From contig OX595992.1 in assembly GCA_951394045.1 (NCBI GenBank), positions 1,240,001-1,304,000 of the forward strand: a stretch of DNA of 64,000 nucleotides, read 5' to 3'. This DNA comes from Nitzschia sp. DOCU1 (taxonomy: Eukaryota > Bacillariophyta > Bacillariophyceae > Bacillariales > Bacillariaceae). The translations under genes and the position numbers were made by a program. Each line of letters opens with the position of its first letter. Positions within the stretch are counted from its first letter, which is position 1. Shown here piece by piece: positions 1-9,800 of the stretch. The notes below the pieces were generated by a model, which did not search any database, was not told where the DNA came from, and saw only the letters and a program-made list of their open reading frames with translations.

Positions 1-571
1 AAGACAACCAGTTTTGAAAGTCTGGCGTTCCAAATTTATTGTCAAACCCCATACGAGCGCCCGAGTATTCAAAACTCTTGCGACCCAATTCATCGGGTCC
101 TGGATACGATCCATCGGGTCGTCGCATTTCATAGGCTCCATAGGCGCGAGGACGGAAATCCAAAATGAAATGCATCGAGTCTCCATTGACGGTGCAGCGT
201 GATACCAAATGAGGAACATCTGTCAAGGGTCCATTAAAAATGGTCAAGGAACAAAGCTTGGACGCAACCACCAGCGAGCTCAGCCAAGCAATATTGGCGG
301 GTCCTGGGGCATCCCGTGCATCCAAAGTAACGACGGAACCTCCCACAGAAATACCATCGGCTGCTGTCCAGGTGAAATCGGGTTTGGGCGCCAAATCAGG
401 AATGCTTGCCGCAATACTGTTGACACTGGCTGCTTGCGAGCTTTCCAAGGCGGAAATGGCGTCAACGGCAGTAGCTCCGAGCGACGACGAAGACAGAGGG
501 ACAGAAAATCGTGGGCTCGGCCGAACGAAGGCCGCCGCCACTTGGACCAGAAGAGCCAAGCGAAGAAGCAT
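1..571 (-). CDS. Plastid-leader protein of unknown function (5' part only)
   Basis: The reading frame starts at an ATG at 571 and stays open to the window edge, so about 190 N-terminal residues are present and the C-terminus is missing. It begins with a signal peptide, MLLRLALLVQVAAA, followed directly by FVRPSP. An Ala-rich cleavage site with Phe at +1 is the usual bipartite plastid leader of diatoms, so stromal location is inferred. The mature part runs through a Ser/Ala-rich stretch to a compact segment with the motifs VPHLVSRC, LDFRPRAYGAY and RPDGSYPGPDE. I do not recognise the family. The alternation of an Ile/Leu-rich strand and a DFRPR turn is loosely like red chlorophyll catabolite reductase, but that is a weak guess. 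It is divergent from the gene at 944. Confidence 0.6.
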   Translation of the reverse strand, partial: MLLRLALLVQVAAAFVRPSPRFSVPLSSSSLGATAVDAISALESSQAASVNSIAASIPDLAPKPDFTWTAADGISVGGSVVTLDARDAPGPANIAWLSSLVVASKLCSLTIFNGPLTDVPHLVSRCTVNGDSMHFILDFRPRAYGAYEMRRPDGSYPGPDELGRKSFEYSGARMGFDNKFGTPDFQNWLS

Positions 572-943
572 CTTAATTTCCGAGTGGAACAGTTTGCTGT
601 TCAATGAGGACACCTCTGTTCTCTCGGAAATAATGTGAACACTTGCGTATCTTTCGCCATGGTCGTCATGTCATCGTTGTCACACCGACGTTGCAAACGA
701 ATGACGTATTCGCGGCCGACTAGCGTGGTTCAACGAAACAACTGTCAGTCGAATCAGTCAAAAGATACTTCTTTCAGTCACAGTAATCAAAGATCGCAAT
801 GACCGAGAGAAGGGACGCCGCCGCGCCGTGCATCAAGGCATCAAAACGACAACAACGGTGTCCTTCTGTACTCCTCCTCCAGAGTATCACCCAACTTCTT
901 TTCTTTTGTTGATTCATATCATTGTACGAGACAAATAGTAGAA
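572..943. promoter_or_regulatory. Divergent intergenic region (372 bp)
   Basis: It separates two divergently oriented genes (ATGs at 571 minus and 944 plus) and so must hold both promoters. I see no clear TATA box, repeat or RNA gene in it. Confidence 0.4.
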
Positions 944-2209
944 ATGGTGGCACCAAAGCGTCGAAAGCACCCGAAACGACGATGGCGGTTGCCCATGGTC
1001 GCTGCAGCAGCCGCCATCGTGGGCGCCGCCTTGTGGTTCTTTGGATTTGCCCTCTGGTCGCACGCTGCTATGGATGGCGCTGCCCCAAAGTCGGCCGTTG
1101 TTTCGCCTCATGCTTTGATGCAAGTCGCCGAACCAGAAGATCTTAGCATTTTGCACGATCTTTGGCCAGACGACCATGAGGAAGAGGAAGTTGCAGAATC
1201 GTTGAGTTCTTGCGTCGACGATTGTCTCGGGGAATCGCCACCGCAGCCATCACGCGTCGGTTTGCTGTATCCACCAGGCGAGTTGGGGCTAATTTTTGTC
1301 AGCTTTATTCATTTGACAGTCAGTAAGAATGCTGCCAACACCAAGGCAGAAATCGTCTGGGAGCCGACGAGTCATTTATTACCAGCCGACAAGAATCATC
1401 GATACTCTCATGTGGTACGATTTGCCACATTGCCTTTGATTCTGGCGGCTGGGGATGCAATGCTGCAGTTTTCTCCTCCAAGTTCCATTTCGTGGCGGGA
1501 TATAACAGAAACTGTAGAGCTACTCCTTCAGTGGCATTGTGAGATATCCAATTTGGTGCACGAGGGATGGAACTATCCCGTCATGACCATGACCATGGAA
1601 CAAATCGAAGAGGACGCCATGACGCAAAGCATAATGCTGAGTGACTTTATTGCAGGCCTTTCACCAGAGGATGATGACAATGAGGAGTTTGATTCCAACT
1701 TTGAGAGCAAGCTTGTGAATCAACTTCATGCTATTGTGGATCGGGTGAAACCCCTACTGCTCAGACTAGATGGCGAATTCCAGCAAGATCCGAATCGAAG
1801 CTTGCAAGACAAGAATTTGGAGGGCATGGTCAAGCGTATTATTCGAGATTTCTTGTCGGACGACGTGGAATGTCCCAAACAACTTGCTCCATTGAAAGTT
1901 CCGACTAGTGATGCTGGTCGAGCATTGTACGAATCACTCAAGTCTCTGCCTGCCTCGTTGGATCCCCGCGAATATGACCTAAAGCGGTGCACAGATGATG
2001 CTTCTCTTTCGGGCCAACCCTTTTGTCGAACCCTTCCCGATGGTTTCGACACAAAGGGGCTCGTCAAATTCCTCTATGAGCACCAGGGCGACCAGGAGGA
2101 ACAGGAGGATGCTGCGGACGGAAACGACGACGATCAAGGTGGAGGCAACGATGATGAACCCAAAGACAACCATGAAGATGATGTGGATGATGCGGCTGAG
2201 GCTCGGTGA
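944..2209 (+). CDS. Acidic single-pass membrane protein, family unknown
   Basis: Intact single-exon frame of 421 residues. A basic N-terminus (residues 1-18, rich in Lys and Arg) is followed by one hydrophobic segment at about residues 19-40, which suggests a type II signal anchor with the bulk in the lumen or outside. The central part has conserved-looking features: paired cysteines in SSCVDDC near residue 90, an LLYPPGELGLIF strand and a Trp-rich helical stretch. The last 45 residues are almost entirely Asp, Glu, Asn and Gly, a disordered acidic tail. Cysteines recur before the tail (CTDD, FCRTLPDGFD). I recognise no domain. The start is the first ATG of the frame and sits directly before the basic anchor. 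Confidence 0.7.
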   Translation: MVAPKRRKHPKRRWRLPMVAAAAAIVGAALWFFGFALWSHAAMDGAAPKSAVVSPHALMQVAEPEDLSILHDLWPDDHEEEEVAESLSSCVDDCLGESPPQPSRVGLLYPPGELGLIFVSFIHLTVSKNAANTKAEIVWEPTSHLLPADKNHRYSHVVRFATLPLILAAGDAMLQFSPPSSISWRDITETVELLLQWHCEISNLVHEGWNYPVMTMTMEQIEEDAMTQSIMLSDFIAGLSPEDDDNEEFDSNFESKLVNQLHAIVDRVKPLLLRLDGEFQQDPNRSLQDKNLEGMVKRIIRDFLSDDVECPKQLAPLKVPTSDAGRALYESLKSLPASLDPREYDLKRCTDDASLSGQPFCRTLPDGFDTKGLVKFLYEHQGDQEEQEDAADGNDDDQGGGNDDEPKDNHEDDVDDAAEAR

Positions 2210-2419
2210 CGTGATCCCAACTAGTGCATGAATGTTCACACAGGGTATTATTCCTCCATGACACACCGTCCAGATTGGGTCCCATTATTCTGACGGATCT
2301 ATCATTTTTGCGCCGGTAGATGTCGCAGGGCAAAATCGATACGTATCATCAGGATCGACGATCCTTGAAGTAGATTGCTCCGAGCTGGAAACAACGACAG
2401 CTAGGGTTTCGCATCTGTC
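2210..2419. other. Short intergenic stretch
   Basis: Holds the 3' end of the acidic membrane-protein gene; no other feature seen before the duplicated segment begins at 2420. Confidence 0.4.
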
Positions 2420-2693
2420 TACATGCCAGCGTTGCCTGTCTACTTTGTCTCGTATCATTTATTCTAAAAAATAATAATGAAGTCCGCCTTTGAATCAAGA
2501 ATTACTTTTCTTCGTCGGAACTAGGTTAGAGCTTAAGAGACGTAGATGTTGTACGCAGAAGTTGCCTGCGTATTTTGGATCATAGGCTCAACATTGTTGT
2601 CATCCACATCACCCCTTCTTGCCCTCAAGTAATAAATGACGGAACAATCAAAGACGATTGCCGAAAAAATCAAAAAAAACAATGCCATAGCAT
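2420..2693. repeat. Tandem duplication, unit A (about 270 bp)
   Basis: This segment aligns with 2747 to about 3013 over its whole length, with scattered substitutions and small indels. Both units start with TACATGCCAGCG and contain a long shared block around GAATCAAGAATTACTTTTC. Unit B is the functional last exon and 3' flank of the minus-strand gene ending at 2859; unit A is its downstream copy. The two units are separated by a 53-bp foreign segment (2694-2746). Confidence 0.85.
2533..2693 (-). pseudogene. Duplicated last-exon fragment of the neighbouring secreted-protein gene
   Basis: On the minus strand the duplicated unit still encodes a membrane segment (FFLIFSAIVFDCSV) and a cytoplasmic tail (YLRARRGDVDDNNVEP) ending in NIYVS and a stop at 2533. 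This matches the C-terminus of the intact gene (FLFFSAVVFGCSV, NIHVS, stop at 2859). It has no start and no upstream exons. It is a dead 3' copy, unless it serves as an alternative last exon reached by splicing past the first stop. Confidence 0.75.
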
Positions 2694-2746
2694 AGCGAAA
2701 CACTCCACCACACGACTTCGAAACCATGGAACAACAACTGGCCCAG
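2694..2746 (+). repeat. 53-bp copy of the Tim13 start region in the duplication junction
   Basis: Bases 2694-2746 match 5961-6013 with one mismatch (C at 2742 against T at 6009). The source is the end of the Tim13 5' leader plus the ATG and first seven codons. It lies exactly between the two duplicated units, so it looks like templated filler copied in when the duplication formed. The Tim13 ATG is preserved here at 2726. Confidence 0.9.
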
Positions 2747-3013
2747 TACATGCCAGCGTTGCCTGTCTACTTCGTCTCGTATCATATGTCTAAAAAATAT
2801 GAATGAAGTCCACCTATGAATCAAGAATTACTTTTCTTCGTCGGAACTAGGTTAGAGCTTAAGAGACGTGGATGTTGTACAGAGAAGCGGCCTGTGTATT
2901 TCGAATCAAAGGCTCAACATTGTTGTCATCCACTTCACCCCTTGCCCTCAAGTACGAATTGACGGAACAACCAAAGACGACTGCCGAAAAAAACAAAAAA
3001 GACCATGCAATAA
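2747..3013. repeat. Tandem duplication, unit B (contains the real last exon)
   Basis: Partner of the unit at 2420-2693. It contains the functional C-terminal coding part and stop codon of the minus-strand secreted protein gene. Confidence 0.8.
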
Positions 3014-4724
3014 CATATTCGATGGATTTGTTGCTAGTCGCAGCTTCGTTTGGCCCGTAAATAGACCCTTGAGCAATCGCCAACTCAACATCTCGAAAAG
3101 TCGCGGTCATCATCCTTGTTTTGGTTTTGAATTTCATGCACTGGTGGTAGCACATTCGAAAAGCGAGCGCCCAGTGAGGTATCATTATTCGGTAGATTCA
3201 ACAAATTTTGCCATACATCGAACATACCTGATTGACATTATCGTAGCCGGCATCATCGTGGCAGTGAAATTCCTGGTCTCCGCCATCTTCTTGAAGTCGT
3301 CGCCCGGGGTTATCGTACCGGTCGCCGTCTTCGTTAGCGCTTTGACCCCAGATTTCAATCAACGATCCGGTCTTGCAAGGCATGCACTGCTTGAAAACGT
3401 CAAATGCATCATTCCACTGGTCAAGTTCCTCTTCAAGCTTCCAGATACTCCTATCCTCGTCGTCGTCGTCATCGTCATCATCATCGTCGTCACCATAATT
3501 CATAACATTCGCTGCATAGTAGACCGCAGTCATGTCATAGTTCGACAACTTGGTGCAATCGTCGCCACCACAGATGTCACAGAGGTACTTCTGGAACTTG
3601 TAATCCTTCAAATACTGTTGGTATTGGTTTCCGTCGTCATCATCCTGTTGACGTTGCGTGTCTTGTCCACACCACGTTCCGCTAAGAGCCTCTTCGACGG
3701 ATAGGGATCCCGTGTATTCGACAATGCAGTCCGTATCCGTGTACAAACCAATATCGTAGTCACCGTACATGGCAGGCTTGATGTCATAGTACAAAGTATT
3801 GCCGTTCTTGTCGCCGTAGGTGGTGTTTGTGCAGCCGCGGGGCCAGACCTCTCGATTCTTTTGCATGAACTGATATTCGTCATCCGTCCAAACACAGTCA
3901 CCTTGGTGCTTGAATAGCTGTTCCATCCACTCGCCGTAGTTAGGTTCCTTGAAGAATCCTAGCAAGCTGAAATGGGTGTCAGAATTGTGACAGTCCATCT
4001 TCACGCACCGAGTCGAATTCTCAGCCTTGCACGCAGCGTCAGACCAAGTGCTCGTCTTGCGATCCCAGTACATGTACTCTCCAATTCCGTTTCCAGAATA
4101 CTCCTCGTCAATGTACTGAAGTAGAAACAAAGAGTGGAATTCTGTTAGATAGGACCAGACAGAGTCAGGCTGCTATGATATTGTTATACTTACCGCCGCC
4201 CAAAGCAAGTATCGTTGGCAACCACCATGATTGTCCTCAAGCCCACGTCGGTGCCTGTCCTCGTCTTGAGCGTCACAATCAATATAAAATCCAAGAGCAC
4301 GCCAGGCTTGAGCATACTCATCATAATGCGTCTCCGCTCCGTCCACGAAGATCTTTGACATGGAAGTATCAAAACCATCAGAGCTCCCGGTAGTCTTGCG
4401 CTCACTGGTAGTGTAGACCGTGGCATTCTCATTTCCGTGGTAGTTGTAGTTGTTTCCAGCACCATTGGCATTATACTGATATCCACCGTTGTTGCCATCA
4501 TCGTCGCCATTGTAATTGTTTCCGTAGTTATTGTCGGCCAAACGCCGCAAGTGCTCTTGCGCGAGTGGACTCAAATTGCGAGCGGGCTGATATTCAACGC
4601 CATTTTGCAGAGTCGACCATTGCTCGCCGGTATCAGGGAGCTTCTTGAGAAGATGTTCCTTTGGAATACGCTGCGACTGGACAAAACCCAATGCTGATAC
4701 GGGAAGGAAGGTGGAGAGCTTCAT
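2859..4724 (-). CDS. Secreted, Asp-rich type I membrane protein, family unknown
   Basis: Three exons on the minus strand: 4724-4194, 4115-3228 and 3140-2859, with introns of 78 and 87 bp. All junctions are GT-AG and in phase 0, giving about 566 residues. The start at 4724 gives a signal peptide, MKLSTFLPVSALGFVQSQ; the frame is also open a little further upstream. The N-terminal third is Asn/Tyr/Gly-rich, with repeats of the NNYNG type. The middle is Cys-rich, with motifs such as YMYWDRK, WPRGCTNTTYGD and CDICGGDDC, suggesting a disulphide-bonded extracellular domain. A run of 11 Asp follows. Near the C-terminus is one membrane span (SFLFFSAVVFGCSV) and a short tail ending VEPLIRNTQ. I do not recognise the family; a cell-surface or secretory-pathway role is inferred only from topology. 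Confidence 0.75.
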
Positions 4725-4889
4725 CGCCAGCACTACCACCAATTCGTTGTTGTCTTGGTTAATGAAAATGGTGAGGAACAAATTATGTTGTGCACTGAGC
4801 AGGTGAATACAAGCACTTCAGAGGAACCTTGCGCCCTCCCGGGAGGGCAATAATGCAGTTGTCCTAAAAATTTACATCAATACACCGAT

Positions 4890-5310
4890 CTGGAATACTT
4901 CATACCTTCCGTTCAACGGAGGGTTGTTGTTAGAGGGTGCGCGCCTCTCTCGGCCGGCGTTTGGAACGGACGGTTGTTTGTTAGAGACACGCCTTTTCTA
5001 GCGTTTTCGTGGGAGGGTTTATGATACCTGGTACATACCAGGTATGAGCTTTTTTGGCGGGAAATTTTCCTCCATTTTTATCTATTAGCGGGTGCCAATG
5101 CAATGCTCTGTCCTCTCCGCTCTATCCGGAATACTTCATACCTTCCGTTCAACGAAGGGTTGCTAAAACATTATACAAGGGGCGCAAAGGGGGCTACCGG
5201 GGTTCGGCGGACGGTAATGCGCGATGGAGCCAGGCGTGATGTATCACCAATCATATCAATCAGGAATACTTCATACCTTCCGTTCAACGGAGAGTTGCTA
5301 AAACAATATA
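4890..5310 (+). repeat. Direct repeats of a 30-bp core
   Basis: The core GGAATACTTCATACCTTCCG, extended by TTCAACGRAG, occurs three times in the same orientation near 4890, 5128 and 5263, each followed by a GTTG-rich stretch. A degraded fourth copy lies near 5380. The spacing is irregular (about 240 and 135 bp), so this is a decayed repeat family rather than a satellite. Confidence 0.8.
5024..5045. repeat. Short perfect inverted repeat
   Basis: Two 9-base arms, ATACCTGGT and ACCAGGTAT, flank a 4-base ACAT spacer. The left half contains the 10-mer TACCTGGTAC that recurs elsewhere in the window. No function is known to me. Confidence 0.7.
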
Positions 5311-5992
5311 ACAATACCAATCCGGGATACTACTTGGCGGTCAAGCAGGGAAATCATAAATGTTTAAGTGTCACCTATCTGGAACTACTAATTATTTGTG
5401 CAACGGAGGACTTTTGTAAGATTGCGCGCTTCTCAGGCCTGCGTTTTCCTTGCTAGCTTTTTTGGCCGGAAATTTTCCCTATGAATTCATAGGAAATCGC
5501 CTAGGGTTACGAAAGCGCGTGTTGCGGCGAAAATGCGTTGTGGTGTGATATATCACGTGGTGGTGAGGAATCGAGGAATCTCGTTCTTGTATTACGAAAT
5601 TACGTGTTGTGAAATCTTTCTTGGAAATCGAATAGTGTTACAAACGCCACTAGCTAGTACTGGTGTCGTCTACAGGCGCCGTTAAGTAGTGTACTGTTGA
5701 TAGCAATGTTCTGCCTACCGGTAGTGATGGCGTCGTTGACGCCGACTTTTGGCACGCCGCCGCGCATCGTCCTTCCTCGCATCCCAATTCGCAATGAGTC
5801 ACGGTTTCTCATGCGGGACCCGTATGTCAGTCTCCCGAATTTCTCCCGCCACAAAACAATAGAAATAGCACGCGCGATACCGATACCACCAATTTCGACG
5901 ACGATGGCTTGAGAGTTGGATCTCGGAATGGTGGAGAGCAACAACAAAAGCGACGACGACAGCGAAACACTCCACCACACGACTTCGAAACC

Positions 5993-6339
5993 ATGGAACA
6001 ACAACTGGCTCAGCTGACACCCGAACAGCGTCAAGCTCTCATGATGCAAGCCCAACAGGAGGCAAATCAACGCGTCATGCAGGACATGCTTCAACGAATG
6101 GTCAAGACTTGCTTTGACAAGTGTGCTGGGACGTCGGTACGTGGCATTGTGGTTTGATACTTCGCGCTGGGGGGTAGTTTGATTGCCGTTTTATTCACGT
6201 GTTTTCTTTTGTATTTTTCCAGGGCGATCGACTGGATAGCCGTGAACAGTCGTGCATGGCGTCCTGTCAAGATCAATACCTGGAGACTCGAAGTCAAGTA
6301 CAACATGCCCTGGAACAGAGACAGTCGGGAATGCATTAA
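5993..6339 (+). CDS. TIM13: Mitochondrial small Tim chaperone, Tim13-like
   Basis: Two exons, 5993-6136 and 6223-6339, separated by an 86-bp GT-AG intron, encode 86 residues. The twin CX3C motif that defines the small Tim family is complete: Cys40-FDK-Cys44 and Cys59-MAS-Cys63, with 14 residues between. Together with the helical flanks (RMVKTCFDKC and CMASCQDQYLETRSQV), this fits the Tim8/Tim13 branch, and I favour Tim13. Small Tims form hexameric chaperones in the intermembrane space that escort membrane-protein precursors to the inner membrane. The N-terminus is Gln-rich and has no presequence, as expected for a Mia40 substrate. A 53-bp piece spanning this start codon has been copied to 2694-2746. 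Confidence 0.88.
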
Positions 6340-6874
6340 AAGTATGTGAAAATATTTATTTTGCCGGCGAACAAGCAGTGGGTTGATGGTGGTACTACTA
6401 GAGATGCAGGGTTGGCGTTGTTTTGATCTCCGGGGTGAAGTTCACATATCGAGATCATGGCTAGAGCCATGCGATTATTTATACACCATGCTATTCTAGC
6501 TTTTATTGTTATCGACACCGTACCCTCTCGCTCTCGTAGCTACCGGTAGTTTGATTGATTGATAGCTTATCGGTTACCACCTTAGTAGAGGTCAAATAGT
6601 TGAAGTTGCTCTGCGATTGCTCGAGTAGAGATTGCGACTCATTCGATTCGACCTTATTATGGAATCGAATCATTCGACCGATCCTCGTCTTGCCGACAAC
6701 CGTTTGTATGACCGCAAAATCTTCCCGTCGACGAACGCACATCGGCGACCATGATGGCACAGCAAAACCACCTTTACGCACCTCACATCTGCTACATTTC
6801 ACCTCCATTTCCACTCAGTAGCAGGAGGACATACTTTGGAGGACTCCTCCTCACCTTAAGCAGTCAAGTCCAAA
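6340..6874. promoter_or_regulatory. Intergenic region with palindrome CTACCGGTAG
   Basis: 535 bp between two genes in the same orientation. It holds the Tim13 3' end and the promoter of the adaptin-like gene. The perfect 10-bp palindrome at 6540-6549 also occurs upstream of Tim13 (5715) and at 26784. No other feature seen. Confidence 0.4.
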
Positions 6875-9800
6875 ATGGAGTCTATGGACGAAAAGAAGGA
6901 CGCTTCGGCCGAATCCAAAGAACAGGCCAAGCAACAGAGCACTGCCGATAGCGTCGGTGCGGCCATTGTCCTTGGCTTCCCCACCACGCATCAAGACCCC
7001 ACGCCTTTTCTCGCGCCTCTCAGAGACAAGCACTCGAACTACACGGCTGTCGCCAAGACTTGTCTTCAGTTGAATCAATTCGCCTTGAATGGAAGTAGTA
7101 GTGCGTTGGACGATTTGAATTCGGGAGTGGCTCAGTCGACCTTGATTCACGATCCTTCCTTGGCAACTTCGCTCAATGGGGCCTTTGCGTCATTAATGGA
7201 GTGTTTACAAAATCACGACGATCGACGAGCCAAGATTTTATGTTGTCAGACGCTAGCGACGGTGGCGCGAGCTACGTACGCCAAACTACGGCATTCGCCA
7301 CAGCTATTTGCTCTACGAGAAAGCACTAATAGTCGATTGGAAGATGAAGTCGGCACGGATGTGCCCATGGCGTTGGTGGGGGCAGCTTTAGAAGATCGGG
7401 ATGATGGTGTGGCGGCAGCAGCGTTGCAAGCCTTGGGGATTTTGTGCTTGAGTTCAGGGGCTACTACGGGGACACTGGTGGAAGATGAATTGTGGAGGGA
7501 AATCGCTAGTATGGCACAGCAACGGCCTAGCCCGTACTCTCCGACGCTAGCAGATGTGGAAGATGAAGAGTCGTACATTCCCCAAGTGGAGTTGCAAACG
7601 AGGATTCTGGAGAATGTCATTAGTCCTCGTTTGTTGCAACTAGTATGGCGAGTCGTTTCGTTTGAACAAGCGAGTCACATTGGAATGATTTTGCCCGTCC
7701 TGACTACGAGTTTGGTACATTTGACCAAGACGTCGGTGACCTTGTATTCGATGGATCGAGAAATGTATGCCAAACGATGGGTGGAGCTTGACTTTGTCAA
7801 TTTGTTAAATACAGTAGTCCAAGCACTGCTGTTACCAGCCATGAAAACGGCGACCAGAGGCCAAGTGGCGCATGCCGCAGCAATGTCCGCCATTCGACTA
7901 GTACATGCTTGTCCGCAAGCGCCATGGGTCAGCGAAGTTTGCGAGTGGGCGACCTTGGTACTCAAGGAAGAACTCTCCGTGGCGTCTCCAGCAAATAAGT
8001 CGGGCAGCATGAGTGTGGAATCTCAGATGACCAATCTGGCGAGTCTTTTGATTTGTGCTCGAGCGATACCATTACCGGAAAGAACATCCATATTGTTATT
8101 TTGCTTCGACAAGGTTCGAAGCTTGCCTTCCACAACCATGGCTCCTCACGGAATACACACGGCGGGATTGTTGCTAGAAGCATACGGGATGTGGCACTAT
8201 CGAAGGCCAGCGAGAGTTGCCTTTTTGACTGAGATTGCACTCAGCTTTTTCATTGATGGCCCTATTGATGCGTCAATCGAATCCAAGACTCCTCGGAGCA
8301 ATGCCTTGGACTCATTTCTCAAATCTAACGACGTCTCTTCGGCAATTAGGGAAGGCCAGAATGGGAAGGTGGCTGAGATTCGGGAAGAACTCGCACTGGT
8401 TTTTTGCATGGTAGCCATTGGTATTGGAAGAAGGCACAAGGATACCCCGGAGAATTCCAGTGATCCGTCACCGCAGCCTTCCAACTATGGAGTGGCGGCA
8501 CCCAAAGACGAGTTTTCCGAATGGGCTCGAATGTCCACCATGGTGCTCAATACTTTCAATTCCTGTCTAACATGGGGTCATGGTAGTTTCGCCCAAAGTA
8601 CCTACATGGATGAAGAGCTCTCGCTGCTCGTAGCATGCCAAGCCACTTATGCTTTATTGGTACAAGAATTGACGCATGCTGTAGGTCTCCTACCTTCCAC
8701 AAGTGTTGCATTGAAAATGACACCTTCAGCTTCTCCGCCTCATATTCTGTGGGATCAATTGGAAGAATCCGCTGAATTCTTGGGACAATACGACTGCAAT
8801 CCTATCAATAACCAAGGAATCCTTGACAAGGTCGCCAAAGCCACGGAGCACTGCATCAAGAAGGAGATCAAAGGTGACGGGATTTCAAATCATCATTGTC
8901 GGATCTACTTGCTGTCCTTGATTGCAGACCAGTGGGTACAGGCTAGATATATTGCAGCAAGAAAAGAGTTTGAAGGCAAGGGAAATGGACCCGCTAACCT
9001 AAATGCCAGCAGTGCCACGGACCTCTTGCAAGCGTTGTCGCCCCGACGAATTTTTGCCAAGATCGTTGAGGAGCACAAAAGTCAACTTGAATCCTTTGCA
9101 AAGAAGAAAAAAGACCTCTACAAAAAGTACGCTCAGGATACAGTGACAGTATGTGTGGCCTGCATTGAGAACATCGCCCTTACAGTGAGTGACTGGAGGA
9201 AACGATTCGGAAATAGCGCCGAAGTAAAGGCAATCTACAACGCGGCTATTGGGTCGCTGCAAGGACGGGGGCCCAGCGGTGACGCTGACCCAAACGCTCC
9301 GGTGTTGCCAGTATGTCAAGGAGCGATTGAACGCATCCAAGCAGCATTCTCCAGCAACGATCAACCAAGCCTGGAACATCTGTCTCTTTCCCCCCTCTTA
9401 TTGAACGCTGCAGATTTGAAACGGAGGCCCCCGGTGACAGCGTCAAGATCGATGGAAGGCAGGGACTCGTATATTGAAGGGTACCTGATGCAGCTCAGTC
9501 GACTCATTATTCTCGCTCGGATAGACCAGTGTGTACTGGCATTGCCTGCCGTTCATTCCTTGCGGGGAGCGGTCCGGAAACAGAACTGGCTTCGTCTATC
9601 ACTGCCACCCCTCCCTCTTGGCCGAAGCCCACAAGTGCCAGTGTCGGCTCTGCCGAAATTTTCTTGGGGCTCTGGCGTTTCCGCTCCCTTAGGAGGATCC
9701 GACGCCGCGGCAATGACGCTGGCTTACTCGGTTCGAAGAAACTTGAGGTTTGATGGGGAAAATGAGTTTCGGCTTATGGTTGTCATGCGTGTACACAATA

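Larger units (their letters stand above)
4725..5992. other. Repeat-rich intergenic region (1.27 kb)
   Basis: It holds three direct copies of a 30-bp core (4890-5280), a short palindrome at 5024-5045, two copies of a TTTTTGGC(G/C)GGAAATTTTCC block near 5052 and 5458, and a segment (5168-5240) with an inverted relative at 26340-26400. The last 280 bp lead into Tim13 and contain the palindrome CTACCGGTAG at 5715. No coding potential seen. Confidence 0.6.
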
